Source: Methyloligella sp050110875
GTDB lineage: Bacteria > Pseudomonadota > Alphaproteobacteria > Rhizobiales > Methyloligellaceae
DNA length: 64,000 nt
Direction: 5' to 3'
Assembly: GCA_050110875.1 (NCBI GenBank)
Contig: CP188828.1
Span: 1,426,001-1,490,000, forward strand
Below are positions 8,872 to 17,479 of the stretch, in pieces. The first letter of the stretch is position 1. Each line of letters opens with the position of its first letter. The notes under the pieces were generated by a model. It was not told where the DNA came from and searched no databases. It worked only from the letters and a program-made list of their open reading frames with translations. A program made the position numbers and the translations under genes.

Positions 8872-8895
8872 GGCTGCCGGCGGGCGCCGGCGGCC
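8872..8895 (+). terminator. Possible terminator hairpin after the first His-rich gene
   Basis: A 10-base stem (GGCTGCCGGC against GCCGGCGGCC, one G-U pair) with a GGGC loop, followed only by TCTTCC. It resembles the terminator behind the paralogue at 9482 but lacks a proper T run. Confidence 0.45.
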
Positions 8896-9092
8896 TCTTC
8901 CCCCGGAGGCCCGTGCCGTATCAGAGCGGGACCGCGATAAATGGCTTCTTGAGCAGGTTCGCAACTTCCCATGGGAAAGAGAGTTCGCCTTAAGCGGGCG
9001 GGAACGCCTCTCGCCATATTCCTGCGCTAGGTATTCCGCTTGCCGAGATCTTTGCCGAATGCCGAGGAGTCCAAACCTCGAGAGGATTAGAC

Positions 9093-9455
9093 GTGTTGAA
9101 ATATGTTATCGCCATCTTCGCGGTGGCGTTTTTGGCCTGCACCGGCGCGCAAGCCGCGCCCCAGGCGACTTCCCTCAATGTCAGCCCCGCCGTCCAGCAC
9201 GGCGATTCGGATCTGATGGTTGAGGTGGGCAAGAAGTGGAAGAAACACCACTACAAGCATTACAAGCACCACAAGCGGTATAAGCATTACAAGCACCACC
9301 GGAACCATCGCGATTGGCACTACCGGGACCGCCATTATCACCATCACCACCGTTATCGCCGTCCGCCACCGGGGTGGTACCGCTACAACTATCGGCCCTA
9401 TGGCTGGAGCCGCCGTGGCTGCCTCGCCTTCGGGCCGGTCTGGTACTGTCCGTAG
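9093..9455 (+). CDS. Small secreted His/Lys/Tyr-rich protein (second tandem copy)
   Basis: 120 residues, GTG start like its paralogue, with a GAGGAT site upstream. Signal peptide ends near GAQAAP. The middle contains a repetitive lysine/histidine/tyrosine tract (units such as HYKHYKHHKR) and then RHYHHHHRYRRPPPGW; the C-terminal 30 residues (WYRYNYRPYGWSRRGC..GPVWYCP) match the first copy. The conserved C-terminal block and two cysteines suggest a folded tail attached to a variable basic tract. Product of a local duplication. Confidence 0.75.
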   Translation: MLKYVIAIFAVAFLACTGAQAAPQATSLNVSPAVQHGDSDLMVEVGKKWKKHHYKHYKHHKRYKHYKHHRNHRDWHYRDRHYHHHHRYRRPPPGWYRYNYRPYGWSRRGCLAFGPVWYCP

Positions 9456-9481
9456 GCTTCAGACGCCGTTTTGACGGGAAA

Positions 9482-9511
9482 GGGCTGCCGGTCTGCCGGC
9501 GGCCCTTTTTT
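9482..9511 (+). terminator. Intrinsic terminator after the second His-rich gene
   Basis: GGGCTGCCGG pairs with CCGGCGGCCC (one G-U pair) around a TCTG loop, followed directly by six T. Confidence 0.85.
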
Positions 9512-9660
9512 CGTATCCCGGCGCGAGACGATCACGATCTGAACGGGCGATCGGTCCAATTTTCCTTATCTGTCAAGGAATGAACATAGGGGGTGGGTAA
9601 GGTTCAGGCTGCACAATTCGTCGAAAAGGACGACAGGAAGACCGCAGCCAAGAGGATCGA

Positions 9661-10737
9661 ATGGCCGATTTCGCCAAGATCAATCGCGCGCTCGCCTATC
9701 TTCGGGAAGAGATACCGGCGGAGGATATTTCCAAAAACGCGTCGGTGAAGCATCCGCACAATACCGCGCGAACGGTGCCGGAACGGCTGCCGCCGCAGAC
9801 GGTCAAGGCGCTCTCCCAGCTGGAGCCCTGGAAGGCGGTTGCCGCCACCTTCGCCCAATGGGCCGGGATCGCCGTGGCGATCGCGCTCTGCACGCTCTAT
9901 TGGAATTTGGCACTCTATCTGATCGCGGTAATGTTCATCGGCTCGCGGCAGCATGCCCTGCTGATCCTCGGCCATGACGCATCCCATTACCGGACGCTGA
10001 AATCGCGCTGGCAGAACGATCTATTCGCCAATCTCTTCATGATGTGGCCGACCTTCGCCTCGGTGGAAGCGTTCCGGAAATTCCACGCCACCCATCACCA
10101 GTACACAAACCTGCCCGACGATGGGAACCGGCATATCTGGTACACCCATGACGCGGCCGGCGAGCTCGCGCCGGATTGGCAGTTCCCCAAGACGAGGGTA
10201 GGACTCTTCATGGTGCTGCTGCGCCGGGGGCTGTTTCTCACCGGGCTGTTCTGGATCGTGCGCGGGCTGGTCGGGTCGACGCTCGTGCCCTCGCCCGGCT
10301 GGATGCGCGCGGCGCGGCTCGGCTTCTACGCATCGATTGCGGGTGCGCTCACCTATTTCGGCGGCTGGACCGCGTTCCTGCTCTACTGGATCGTGCCGTT
10401 CTGCACCTGGCAGATCGTAGCCCAGTATGTGCGACTGATCTGCGAGCATAGCGGGGTGGAGAGCGACGAGGAGGAATACGCCATCACGCGAAGCACCATC
10501 CCGACGCTGATCGAGCGGATCTTCATCCTGCCTTGCAATGTCGGCTACCACATCGAGCATCACTGGTATCCCAGCGTGCCGTTCTACAATCTGCCGGCGC
10601 TACACGATGCGCTGATGGAGCGGCAGGGCTTCCGGGAGCATGCGGCGGTGACGCGCTCGGTGTTCGCCTCTTTGAGCGAATGCGTGACGCGGGCCTCCCA
10701 GGCCGACCCTAGCCCTGCGGCGGAAACCGGACGTTGA
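9661..10737 (+). CDS. Membrane fatty acid desaturase
   Basis: 358 residues. The three histidine boxes of the membrane di-iron desaturase family are present: HDASH (about residue 103), HATHH (about 142) and HIEHHWYP (about 299), spaced by hydrophobic segments (about 60-100, 185-215, 220-250). It should introduce a double bond into an acyl chain or hydroxylate a lipid in the inner membrane. The 3' end overlaps the convergent sulfotransferase gene by 29 bases. Confidence 0.85.
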   Translation: MADFAKINRALAYLREEIPAEDISKNASVKHPHNTARTVPERLPPQTVKALSQLEPWKAVAATFAQWAGIAVAIALCTLYWNLALYLIAVMFIGSRQHALLILGHDASHYRTLKSRWQNDLFANLFMMWPTFASVEAFRKFHATHHQYTNLPDDGNRHIWYTHDAAGELAPDWQFPKTRVGLFMVLLRRGLFLTGLFWIVRGLVGSTLVPSPGWMRAARLGFYASIAGALTYFGGWTAFLLYWIVPFCTWQIVAQYVRLICEHSGVESDEEEYAITRSTIPTLIERIFILPCNVGYHIEHHWYPSVPFYNLPALHDALMERQGFREHAAVTRSVFASLSECVTRASQADPSPAAETGR

Positions 10738-11356
10738 AATCTTCCGTGGTGTTGACCTTGGGATAGGGCTCGCCCGGGACCGGCACATCCAGGAAAGCGC
10801 AGAGCGGCTCCCAACCGTCGCCGGGCCGATAGACCAAGAGGCGCTCGGGCGGCACCTCCGACAGCACGGCCTCGGTATGGGCTTCGTAGACCGCTATGGC
10901 ATGGGCGGGGCTCAGATCCCCGCCGAAGGTCGCTTGCACGACGATGGCGTCGATCATCTCCATATGGGCGCGCCGCTCCGGAGAGAGGGTCTCGGCGCGG
11001 CCCGTCATGACCGCTTCCCGGAAGTCGATCATGCGCCGGAAGATCGTCGCCTCGGCGCTTGCGTACCATGCCTCGGAGGGGCGCAGGCTGTGAACGACCT
11101 TAGCTGCGGGATGGGCCGCGATCATCTCCCGCCAGACATAGGTTGCCGGCCAATCGACGGCCGCCCGGTAGCCGCCGAGGATCTTGCGCCAGCCGTCGGT
11201 CTCGCCGCGGGCGACGTTGTGCCAAAGCCGGTCGTGCTCCGGAAATTTGCGGATTTCCGCCATGTGGTAGCAGGGGCCGAAGCCGAGTTCTTCAAGCGCG
11301 AATTTCAGCGAGAGCGTGCCGGTGCGGCCGAAGCCCGTGCCGATGACGTCGAGCAT
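10709..11356 (-). CDS. P-loop sulfotransferase family protein
   Basis: 215 residues. The N-terminus carries a PAPS-binding P-loop variant, GTGFGRTGTLSLKFALEELG, followed by CYHM and a middle KVVHSLRPSEAWYASA, matching the group of small sulfotransferases (Sulfotransfer_4 type) common in alphaproteobacteria. The acceptor is unknown. It lies at the head of a minus-strand pair with the next secreted-protein gene, eight bases apart. Confidence 0.8.
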   Translation of the reverse strand: MLDVIGTGFGRTGTLSLKFALEELGFGPCYHMAEIRKFPEHDRLWHNVARGETDGWRKILGGYRAAVDWPATYVWREMIAAHPAAKVVHSLRPSEAWYASAEATIFRRMIDFREAVMTGRAETLSPERRAHMEMIDAIVVQATFGGDLSPAHAIAVYEAHTEAVLSEVPPERLLVYRPGDGWEPLCAFLDVPVPGEPYPKVNTTEDFNVRFPPQG

Positions 11357-11363
11357 GGCGGGC

Positions 11364-11846
11364 TCACTCGACCGGCGTCAGCTTGAAGACGACGGTTCCG
11401 TCCTTCACCTGCTTCTCCACGCGGAAGGTGTCGCGGACGCGGATATTGACGATGCCCGTGCCGCCGCCGGTCCATTCATAGGGGCTGTCGTCCGCCGCCT
11501 CGATGCGAAACATCACGGTGCAATCGGGTTTTCCGGCGATGGGGATCGGGATCTCCTCTCCCTTTATGCCGCCGCTGAAGGCGGGCTCGCCGTCGGCGCT
11601 CTTGGTCGGAAAACAGTTTTCGGCGATGCGGTAGTGCTCGTCGGTGGCGATGTCGGCATTGACCGTATCGAGATAGACGGTCTTGCCATCGCGCCCGGAG
11701 AGAAGCTCCGCGGCTTGCTTGTTCTCCGGCTGGGCCGAGGTCGAGAAGATGATGCCGATCTTCGGCGGCTCTTCGCCGAAAGCAGGCCCGGCCATCAGCC
11801 CGATGGCGGCGACGATCGCGAGGGGGAAGGCGCGTGTGGTGGTCAT
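11364..11846 (-). CDS. Secreted protein of unknown function
   Basis: 160 residues from the ATG at 11846, which opens a signal peptide (MTTTRAFPLAIVAAIGL, cut near AFGEE); an in-frame ATG at 11882 would add 12 residues. No family recognised. The mature protein has two cysteines (ENCFPT and DCTVMF), which could form a disulfide, and a beta-rich C-terminal half. Likely periplasmic. Confidence 0.6.
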   Translation of the reverse strand: MTTTRAFPLAIVAAIGLMAGPAFGEEPPKIGIIFSTSAQPENKQAAELLSGRDGKTVYLDTVNADIATDEHYRIAENCFPTKSADGEPAFSGGIKGEEIPIPIAGKPDCTVMFRIEAADDSPYEWTGGGTGIVNIRVRDTFRVEKQVKDGTVVFKLTPVE

Positions 11847-11941
11847 GAGCTGGCCTATGGTTTTCAATCGGTCGCGACTCATTCAATGAGAAGCGGAACA
11901 GCAAGGCAACTCTACGGCAATTCTAAGCGAAGGAGGCGATG

Positions 11942-12484
11942 ATGAGCGTGGCGCTGGACGATCGGCAAGAGAACGGTCTCGATCGAGAGCAGCTTCCCGA
12001 TCTGTTGGCGCCGGGGCTGGATATCGTCTTCGCCGGCGCGCAAGCGGGCGGGTGCTCGGCCAAGGCGGGGGCCTATTTCGCGGGCCGTGGCAATCAGTTC
12101 TGGCCGACGCTTTACGCGATCGGGCTGACGCCGCGGCTGTTTCGTCCCGAGGACTATAGGGAGGGGTTGGATCTCGGCTTCGGCTTCACGGATCTGGTGA
12201 AGGTCGCCGGCGAGACGGAGCGCAATGTAAAGCCGACGGCAGACGATCTCGCCGCGTTCGCGGCGAAGATGGAGAAGTTCGCGCCGCGGGCCATTGCCTT
12301 CACCTCCAAGGGGGCAGGCGCGTTCTGGCTGAAGCGGCCGGCCGCCAAGATCGATACCGGGCTGCAGGCGGAGACAGGGCCGGGCGGTGCGGCGCTCTTC
12401 GTGCTGCCGTCGCCTTCGGGCGCGGCGCGCAAGAGCTGGGATCTGGCGCCCTGGCGGGAATTGGCGGCTTGGGTGAAGGGCTGA
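11942..12484 (+). CDS. mug: G/U mismatch-specific uracil-DNA glycosylase (Mug/TDG family)
   Basis: 180 residues from the second of two consecutive ATGs; AAGGAGG lies just upstream. Family motifs: DIVFAGAQAGGCSAKAGAYFAGRGNQFW near the N-terminus in segments, FGFTDLVK in the middle and LPSPSGAAR near the end (counterpart of the NPSGLS loop). Removes uracil or ethenocytosine from mismatched DNA. The usual catalytic asparagine position in the first motif (GxNPG in E. coli) reads GAQAG, so the active residue is altered, as seen in some family branches; activity would need testing. Confidence 0.8.
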   Translation: MSVALDDRQENGLDREQLPDLLAPGLDIVFAGAQAGGCSAKAGAYFAGRGNQFWPTLYAIGLTPRLFRPEDYREGLDLGFGFTDLVKVAGETERNVKPTADDLAAFAAKMEKFAPRAIAFTSKGAGAFWLKRPAAKIDTGLQAETGPGGAALFVLPSPSGAARKSWDLAPWRELAAWVKG

Positions 12485-12533
12485 ACAAAGTTTTCTACGT
12501 GGCTATAATTCACTTCGATATAACCATAGCCAA

Positions 12534-13250
12534 ATGTGCATGTATGTTTTCCTGAATAGTTCCGAATTCTTGGCCGCGATAGCTGGTGCAACAGTAGGCG
12601 GAGTTATCGCTTTTGCCATTCAGATTTTGGTTCTTTGGCAGGCCCGATCTGAGAGGCGGAATGTCGAACTGCGAAGACAGCAAGGCTTAGCTACCTCTCT
12701 CGTTTTTAAGACTATCCGCGTGCATTCCAACATCCTCGGGATGAAGAGGCATATCGACGAATGTTTTGCGAAAGCAGCCGAAAAGGGCCTTACGGGTGAG
12801 CCTTGGCAATTGTTCATTCCACTTGCAGGGGTGCCGGATAGAGTCGATTTGACCTCAGATGAGATGGCCATGCTACTTGCGCAGGGAGATGATGATGTCT
12901 TCAACAAGACATTGTCTCTCGATGCGGTCCACAACGGACTTGTGGATGCGATGAGAACTCTGAACGACCTGCGCCTTCTGCTTGGAGAAAAACTCCAGGC
13001 TGAGAGTTGGGAGGGGACTCTTTTGAGCGGGGTTTTAGACCGTAACCAAATGGTCATGCTGAGGCCGAAAATGATTCAGATAAATTCGCTAATTGAAGAG
13101 CTTCACGCCAGCGCGGAAAAGGAATCGAATTCCGTCGCTGACCTACTCACCGAACTTCAAGCGCTGCTCCGAACACGTCTGGACCTTAAATTCAGGATAG
13201 AGTTGCCATCCGAAGGCAATTCCGATTTTCAAACTCAAACGGCACACTGA
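12534..13250 (+). CDS. Single-pass membrane protein of unknown function
   Basis: 238 residues, one N-terminal transmembrane helix (about 12-34, FLAAIAGATVGGVIAFAIQILVL in part), then a basic stop-transfer (RSERRN) and a helical cytoplasmic domain with several heptad-like stretches. No family recognised. The base composition is clearly less GC-rich than neighbours, which suggests transfer. Start not certain: an ATG at 12540 is equally possible. Confidence 0.6.
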   Translation: MCMYVFLNSSEFLAAIAGATVGGVIAFAIQILVLWQARSERRNVELRRQQGLATSLVFKTIRVHSNILGMKRHIDECFAKAAEKGLTGEPWQLFIPLAGVPDRVDLTSDEMAMLLAQGDDDVFNKTLSLDAVHNGLVDAMRTLNDLRLLLGEKLQAESWEGTLLSGVLDRNQMVMLRPKMIQINSLIEELHASAEKESNSVADLLTELQALLRTRLDLKFRIELPSEGNSDFQTQTAH

Positions 13251-13333
13251 CAGGAACGCTCCGCTTTTCGCCGGCGTTGCTTCGATTTATTTTGTGCGGA
13301 GCGAAGCCTGACGGAGGAGGCGAGGGCGAACCC

Positions 13334-13579
13334 ATGACCAAGATCACCTATCACGTGGTCCAGCACGACGGCGGCTGGGCCTATAAGCTCGACGATGTCT
13401 ATTCGGAGACGTTCCCATCTCACGACGCGGCGCTCGGCGCGGCGAAGCGGGCGGCGGCGGAGCAGCAGCTGGGCGGCTCCACCACGGCGATCCAGTGGGA
13501 GGATGCCGAGGGTAAATGGCACGAGGAGCTGTCCCGCGGCGACGACCGGCCCGAGGCCGATGTGGAGGACGACGGCTAG
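13334..13579 (+). CDS. DUF2188-type small protein
   Basis: 81 residues from the ATG at 13334, preceded by a GGAGGAGGCGAGGG stretch. The order of elements, YHVVQHDGGWAYKLD, then SHDAALGAAKRAA and TTAIQWEDAEGKWHEE, is that of the DUF2188 fold (a small beta-alpha-beta domain resembling a hibernation-factor-like fold). Cytoplasmic; function unknown. Confidence 0.7.
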   Translation: MTKITYHVVQHDGGWAYKLDDVYSETFPSHDAALGAAKRAAAEQQLGGSTTAIQWEDAEGKWHEELSRGDDRPEADVEDDG

Positions 13580-13718
13580 ACGGCGCATCGCCTTTTGAAC
13601 GAAGGATCGAAAAAGGCCGGTATGCGGCATTCGCAGCCAGCCTCTCACGTTAGCTTCAACTTAAGCTCAACTCTGCATCAGTCTCGCGCTTTCATCAAAG
13701 CCGTGGCATGCTGTTTCC

Positions 13719-14123
13719 ATGAGGCTTTGGCTTTTTGCGGCAGCCGTCTCGCTCGGCGCCTTGGCTGCCCTTCCGGCGCATTCTGAGCCGAATTACGGCT
13801 CCGGCCGTTTGACGCCTTGCGTCAGCGCCGAGAAGGCGAAGGATTTCGCCATCGGTCCAGAGGCCGGATTGTCCGATTGGGGATGCGAGGTGGCCGGCGG
13901 GTTCGACCGCAAGAAGGCCATGGACGATTTCAAGAAGACGCAGGAGAATCACGAGAAGCTGCTGGGCGATATGAGCCCGGTCGCGGTGGCCACCTGTGCG
14001 CTCAATCTCGGGACGGACCTCTTTTATTCGATCCGCTTGCCCGCCGACACCCGCGAGGATGCGGACAAGCTTTGCGGCAAGCTGAAGGATGCCGGCGTTC
14101 CCTGCATCGTGCGGAAGAATTAG
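13719..14123 (+). CDS. Small secreted protein with SPOR-like tail
   Basis: 134 residues, signal peptide to about residue 22 (ALPAHS). The C-terminal stretch, FYSIRLPADTREDADKLCGK and GVPCIVRKN, has the alternation seen in SPOR-type peptidoglycan-binding repeats, though it is short. Four cysteines in the mature part. Periplasmic location likely; peptidoglycan binding is inference only. Confidence 0.6.
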   Translation: MRLWLFAAAVSLGALAALPAHSEPNYGSGRLTPCVSAEKAKDFAIGPEAGLSDWGCEVAGGFDRKKAMDDFKKTQENHEKLLGDMSPVAVATCALNLGTDLFYSIRLPADTREDADKLCGKLKDAGVPCIVRKN

Positions 14124-14149
14124 CGGCTTTCATCACTCTCATCGCGAGG

Positions 14150-14450
14150 CGCTTCACCTCTCCCCGGTGGGGATAGGTCGAGCACGCAGTGCTCGGGTGA
14201 GGGGAAGAACGATTCGGTGAGGTGAGGACCCCCTCACCCCACCCCTCTCCCCTGAGGGGAGAGGGAGCGCGCTGTGGCTCGGGGCAGCGCCTCGGCCTGC
14301 ATCCTTCGAGATGCGAGCTGCGCTCGCCCTCAGGAGGAGGGGATATATTGGTGTATGCCGCAGGTGAGCCGGTCGCAGCCTCTCGCCTCACGCCGCAGCA
14401 TTTCTCCTCATGGTGAGGGCTGGCGAAGCCAGCGTCTCGAACCATGAGGC
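14150..14450. repeat. Cluster of intergenic palindromic (REP/BIME-like) sequences
   Basis: The 400 bases between the SPOR-like gene and cfa hold several hairpins: GGTGAGG/CCTCACC pairs, a perfect 10-base stem at 14243-14265 (CCCTCTCCCC, TGA, GGGGAGAGGG), and two halves of the element seen again at 37982, 42372 and 42796: a CATCCTTCGAGA...TCGCCCTCAGG half (about 14299-14336) and a CTCATGGTGAGG...TCTCGAACCATGAGG half (about 14406-14451). No gene is seen in this stretch. Confidence 0.75.
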
Positions 14451-14526
14451 CAGCGGCACCTCTGCGCTTGCCCGCATCCGCCGCCCATGCTTCGTTACGC
14501 CCAACTTCCGGAGGGGGATTGAGGCG

Positions 14527-15846
14527 TTGCAGCAAGAAGCCGGACCGACGAAATCGGACAAGCAGCTGAAGGCGATTCGCCGCCTGATCGAGACGATCGG
14601 CGATGCGCTGGAGATCGATGCGAGCGTGGAGCTTTGGGACGGCTCGACCGTGCCGCTCGGCCGGTCGGTCACGAGCCCGCTGCGTCTAACCATCGCCGGC
14701 CCCGGGGTGATAGCCTCGCTGCTGCGCCGGCCGACCCTGGATCGGCTGATCCGGCTCTATGCCAAGGGGCGGATCGGGATTGAAGGCGGCACGCTGGTCG
14801 ATTTCGGCGAGCAATTGCAGCAGCAGAGTACGCGGGCGCGGCTGAAGCATCTCGGCAAGCTCGGCGTGGCGCGCATGCTGCTGCCGTTCCTGTTCGCGCC
14901 GGGCGACAGGCCTGAGGCGACCCGCGGCTATGCGGGGGACGATTCCGGCCATGGGCGCCGACAAGAAGAGAACAAGGACTTCATCCAGTTTCACTACGAC
15001 GTCTCGAACGATTTCTACCGGCTCTTCCTCGACCCGTGGATGCAGTATTCCTGCGCCTATTTCACGAGCTGGGAGGGTGGGGTCGACCAGGCGCAGATCG
15101 ACAAGATGGAGATGATCTGCCGCAAGCTGCGGCTGAAGCCGGGCGACCGGTTCCTCGATATCGGCTGCGGCTGGGGCGGGTTGGTGACCTATGCTGCGGA
15201 GAAGTTCGGCGTGACCGCTCATGGCATCACGGTCTCGGAGCGGCAACTCGAATACGCCAAGGCGCTGATCGCGGAGAAGGGCCTCGCCGACAAGGTCACG
15301 GTGGAGCTGAAGGATTACGCCGATCTCACCGGCGCGTACGACAAGATCGCCTCCATCGGCATGTACGAGCATATCGGGCTCGCCAATATTCCCGCCTATT
15401 TCGACAAGATGCGCAGCCTGCTCTCCGATGACGGGCTGTTTCTGAATCATGCCATTTCCCGGCGCGCCAAAAGGCGGGGCGGACGGTTCGGCAAGCGGCC
15501 CGAGCACAAGGCCATCACTCGCTACATCTTTCCGGGCGGCGAGCTCGACGATATCGGTCATTCGGTGCAGGCCATGGAACAGACCGGCTTCGAGGTGCAG
15601 GATGTGGAGGCTTGGCGGCGCCATTACGCGCGGACCACGAAGATCTGGTGCGAGCGGCTGACGGCGCGGCGGGACGAGGCGAACGAGATGGTCGGTCCGG
15701 AGCTTACCCGCATCTGGCTCGCCTATCTCGCAGGGGTGTCGCTCTCCTTCTCGCGGGGCTCCTTGCGGATTTATCAGACGCTTGCCAGCAAGCGGGCGCG
15801 GACGGTGCCGGAGTTGCCGCCGACACGGGCGGATCTTTATCGCTAG
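14527..15846 (+). CDS. cfa: Cyclopropane-fatty-acyl-phospholipid synthase
   Basis: 439 residues from a TTG at 14527 that follows GGAGGGGGA; an upstream in-frame ATG at 14410 would translate part of a palindromic repeat and is unlikely. SAM-dependent methyltransferase: FIQFHYDVSNDFY substrate-binding block, then SAM motif I FLDIGCGWGG (about residues 214-223), the bicarbonate-site region MYEHIGLANI, and a C-terminal SRRAKRR..GKRPEHKAITRYIFPGGEL. Converts cis double bonds of membrane lipids to cyclopropane rings, usually on entry into stationary phase or under acid stress. N-terminal lipid-binding domain (about 1-130) is present. Confidence 0.85.
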   Translation: MQQEAGPTKSDKQLKAIRRLIETIGDALEIDASVELWDGSTVPLGRSVTSPLRLTIAGPGVIASLLRRPTLDRLIRLYAKGRIGIEGGTLVDFGEQLQQQSTRARLKHLGKLGVARMLLPFLFAPGDRPEATRGYAGDDSGHGRRQEENKDFIQFHYDVSNDFYRLFLDPWMQYSCAYFTSWEGGVDQAQIDKMEMICRKLRLKPGDRFLDIGCGWGGLVTYAAEKFGVTAHGITVSERQLEYAKALIAEKGLADKVTVELKDYADLTGAYDKIASIGMYEHIGLANIPAYFDKMRSLLSDDGLFLNHAISRRAKRRGGRFGKRPEHKAITRYIFPGGELDDIGHSVQAMEQTGFEVQDVEAWRRHYARTTKIWCERLTARRDEANEMVGPELTRIWLAYLAGVSLSFSRGSLRIYQTLASKRARTVPELPPTRADLYR

Positions 15847-15885
15847 GCTGCGCATCGCGACCCGTTGGACCAGGGGAATTCTGCC

Positions 15886-16857
15886 ATGCTTACGATCTAC
15901 GAGGTTGCCGAAAAAGGGCTCGCGGCACAGGAAGGGCCGCGCGAGCTGAATGAGAACGTGGTCTGGCTGGACCTCAACGATCCCACCGCCGAAGAGACGC
16001 TCTGGGTGGAGGAGAGCCTAAGCGTCGATGTGCCGACCCGGGCGGAGCAGGCGGAGATCGAGGTTTCCAGCCGGCTCTACAAGCAGGACGGCACCGAGGT
16101 GATGACCGCGACGGTGATCTACCAAGTGTTCCAGCCGCAGCCGGCGGTCACCACCGTCACATTCATGCTGACCGGGAACCGGCTCATCACGTTGCGCTAT
16201 GCGAGCCCACGGGCCTTCGAGATCTGCGTGGAGCGGGCGCGTTACGAGAGCGCGCCGCCGCGCAGCGGCATCGTGGTGCTGATCCTTCTGCTGGAGGCGA
16301 TCATCGACCGCACGGCCGATTCGATCGAGCGCATTCAGGCGGATGTCGACGCCCTGTCCCACACCATTTTCGAGATTCGAGGGCAGGCGGTGAGCAAGCA
16401 GCGCCGGTTGGACGAGGTGCTGCGGTCGGTGGGCAAGCAAGGAGATCTCGCCTGGCGCGCCGGGGATAGCGTGCATTCCTTAGGACGTCTGATGACGTTC
16501 TTCGCCTATGCGGCCAATGAGCGGAAGGTCGACAAGCTCATGCGGACGCGGATCCGGACGGCGTCCCGGGATGTCAGCTCGCTTTCCGATCATGTGAATT
16601 TCTTGACCGACAAGATCGTCTTTCTCCTCGATGCCGTCTTGGGGATGATCACCATCGAGCAGAACAACATCACGAAAATCTTTTCGATTGCGGCGGTCAT
16701 TTTTCTTCCCCCGACCGTAATCGCGTCAATTTATGGGATGAATTTCGAACACATGCCCGAGCTCGATTGGTTTTTTGGTTACCCCTTCGCGCTTTGTCTC
16801 ATGGTGATTTGCGCTTTGGGGTCCTATATCTACTGGAAGCGCAAGGGGTGGCTCTAG
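15886..16857 (+). CDS. corA: CorA family magnesium/divalent-cation transporter
   Basis: 323 residues from the ATG at 15886. Large N-terminal cytoplasmic domain, a long helix (about 170-245), then two C-terminal transmembrane helices with the signature YGMNF (about residue 286) at the pore mouth and the loop EHMPELDW. Forms a pentameric channel in the inner membrane. The gene lies 39 bases after cfa on the same strand, so they may share transcripts. Confidence 0.9.
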   Translation: MLTIYEVAEKGLAAQEGPRELNENVVWLDLNDPTAEETLWVEESLSVDVPTRAEQAEIEVSSRLYKQDGTEVMTATVIYQVFQPQPAVTTVTFMLTGNRLITLRYASPRAFEICVERARYESAPPRSGIVVLILLLEAIIDRTADSIERIQADVDALSHTIFEIRGQAVSKQRRLDEVLRSVGKQGDLAWRAGDSVHSLGRLMTFFAYAANERKVDKLMRTRIRTASRDVSSLSDHVNFLTDKIVFLLDAVLGMITIEQNNITKIFSIAAVIFLPPTVIASIYGMNFEHMPELDWFFGYPFALCLMVICALGSYIYWKRKGWL

Positions 16858-16952
16858 CATTTGGCGGGAACCTTAGATTTCTGCACTTTGAGCGGATATC
16901 CTCTGTTTCCGGTTGAATGGGCAGGGGCACCGAGCACATAGGAGTTTTACGC

Positions 16953-17285
16953 ATGACGATTCGTCGCTTCACATTCGTGGCTTCCCTCGCGGCCATTGGC
17001 GCTGCATGGGCTATGCCGGCCGCTGCCACACCAGGCGCGGGGGTTCCGCTCTCTGCCGAGCGCGCCCAGGCGGTTCAAGAGGTCGGCTGGTTCAGAAACC
17101 GCCGGGACGAGACCTACTACGTCGATGGCACCGGCGAGGAGCATGTCCGTGCGCCAGGCGCGGCTGTGGATGTCCGCGACGGCGATGGCACGCGGGTCCG
17201 CGCACCGTTCGCCGATGTGGACACGCAAGGCGGCAAGGTGCGCGTGCGCGCCCCCTTCGTGAACCTCTTTCTGCCGAAAGACTGA
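16953..17285 (+). CDS. Small secreted protein with short internal repeats
   Basis: 110 residues; ATG at 16953 follows AGGAG. Signal peptide (cut near PAAATPG). The mature part shows a short repeat: VRAPGAAVDVRDGDG, TRVRAPFADVDTQGG, VRVRAPFVNL, about 15 residues per unit, which would suit a small beta structure. No known family. Followed by a hairpin terminator. Confidence 0.65.
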   Translation: MTIRRFTFVASLAAIGAAWAMPAAATPGAGVPLSAERAQAVQEVGWFRNRRDETYYVDGTGEEHVRAPGAAVDVRDGDGTRVRAPFADVDTQGGKVRVRAPFVNLFLPKD

Positions 17286-17316
17286 AGCAGAGCCGAACGA
17301 TTTTCGATTTGAGGAA

Positions 17317-17345
17317 GGGGCTCTCGTCTGAGGGCCCCTTTCTTC
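17317..17345 (+). terminator. Intrinsic terminator
   Basis: AAGGGGCTCTC and GAGGGCCCCTTT form an imperfect stem around GTCT, ending in a short T run, 32 bases after the preceding stop codon. Confidence 0.65.
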
Positions 17346-17479
17346 GTTGGTACCGCTCTTTTCACCGGCACCGGTCTTGCCGGTGCTTCGATTAATCCCG
17401 GTCCCGATTCAGCCAAGGACGTGTTAGCCAAGACAAGAGATAGAGAGTCGACGCGGCAACCGAGGGAGAAGCCTGGGTC

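Noticed and set aside
8872..8895. Strong terminator after the first His-rich gene
   Set aside because: The stem is good but the T run is missing, so it is listed only with low confidence.
14410..14526. Upstream ATG of cfa at 14410 as its start
   Set aside because: The added 39 residues would come from the palindromic repeat; the TTG at 14527 has the better ribosome site.
14002..14535. Minus-strand open frame of 177 codons between the SPOR-like gene and cfa
   Set aside because: It runs through the palindromic repeat cluster and is explained by the GC-rich repeats.
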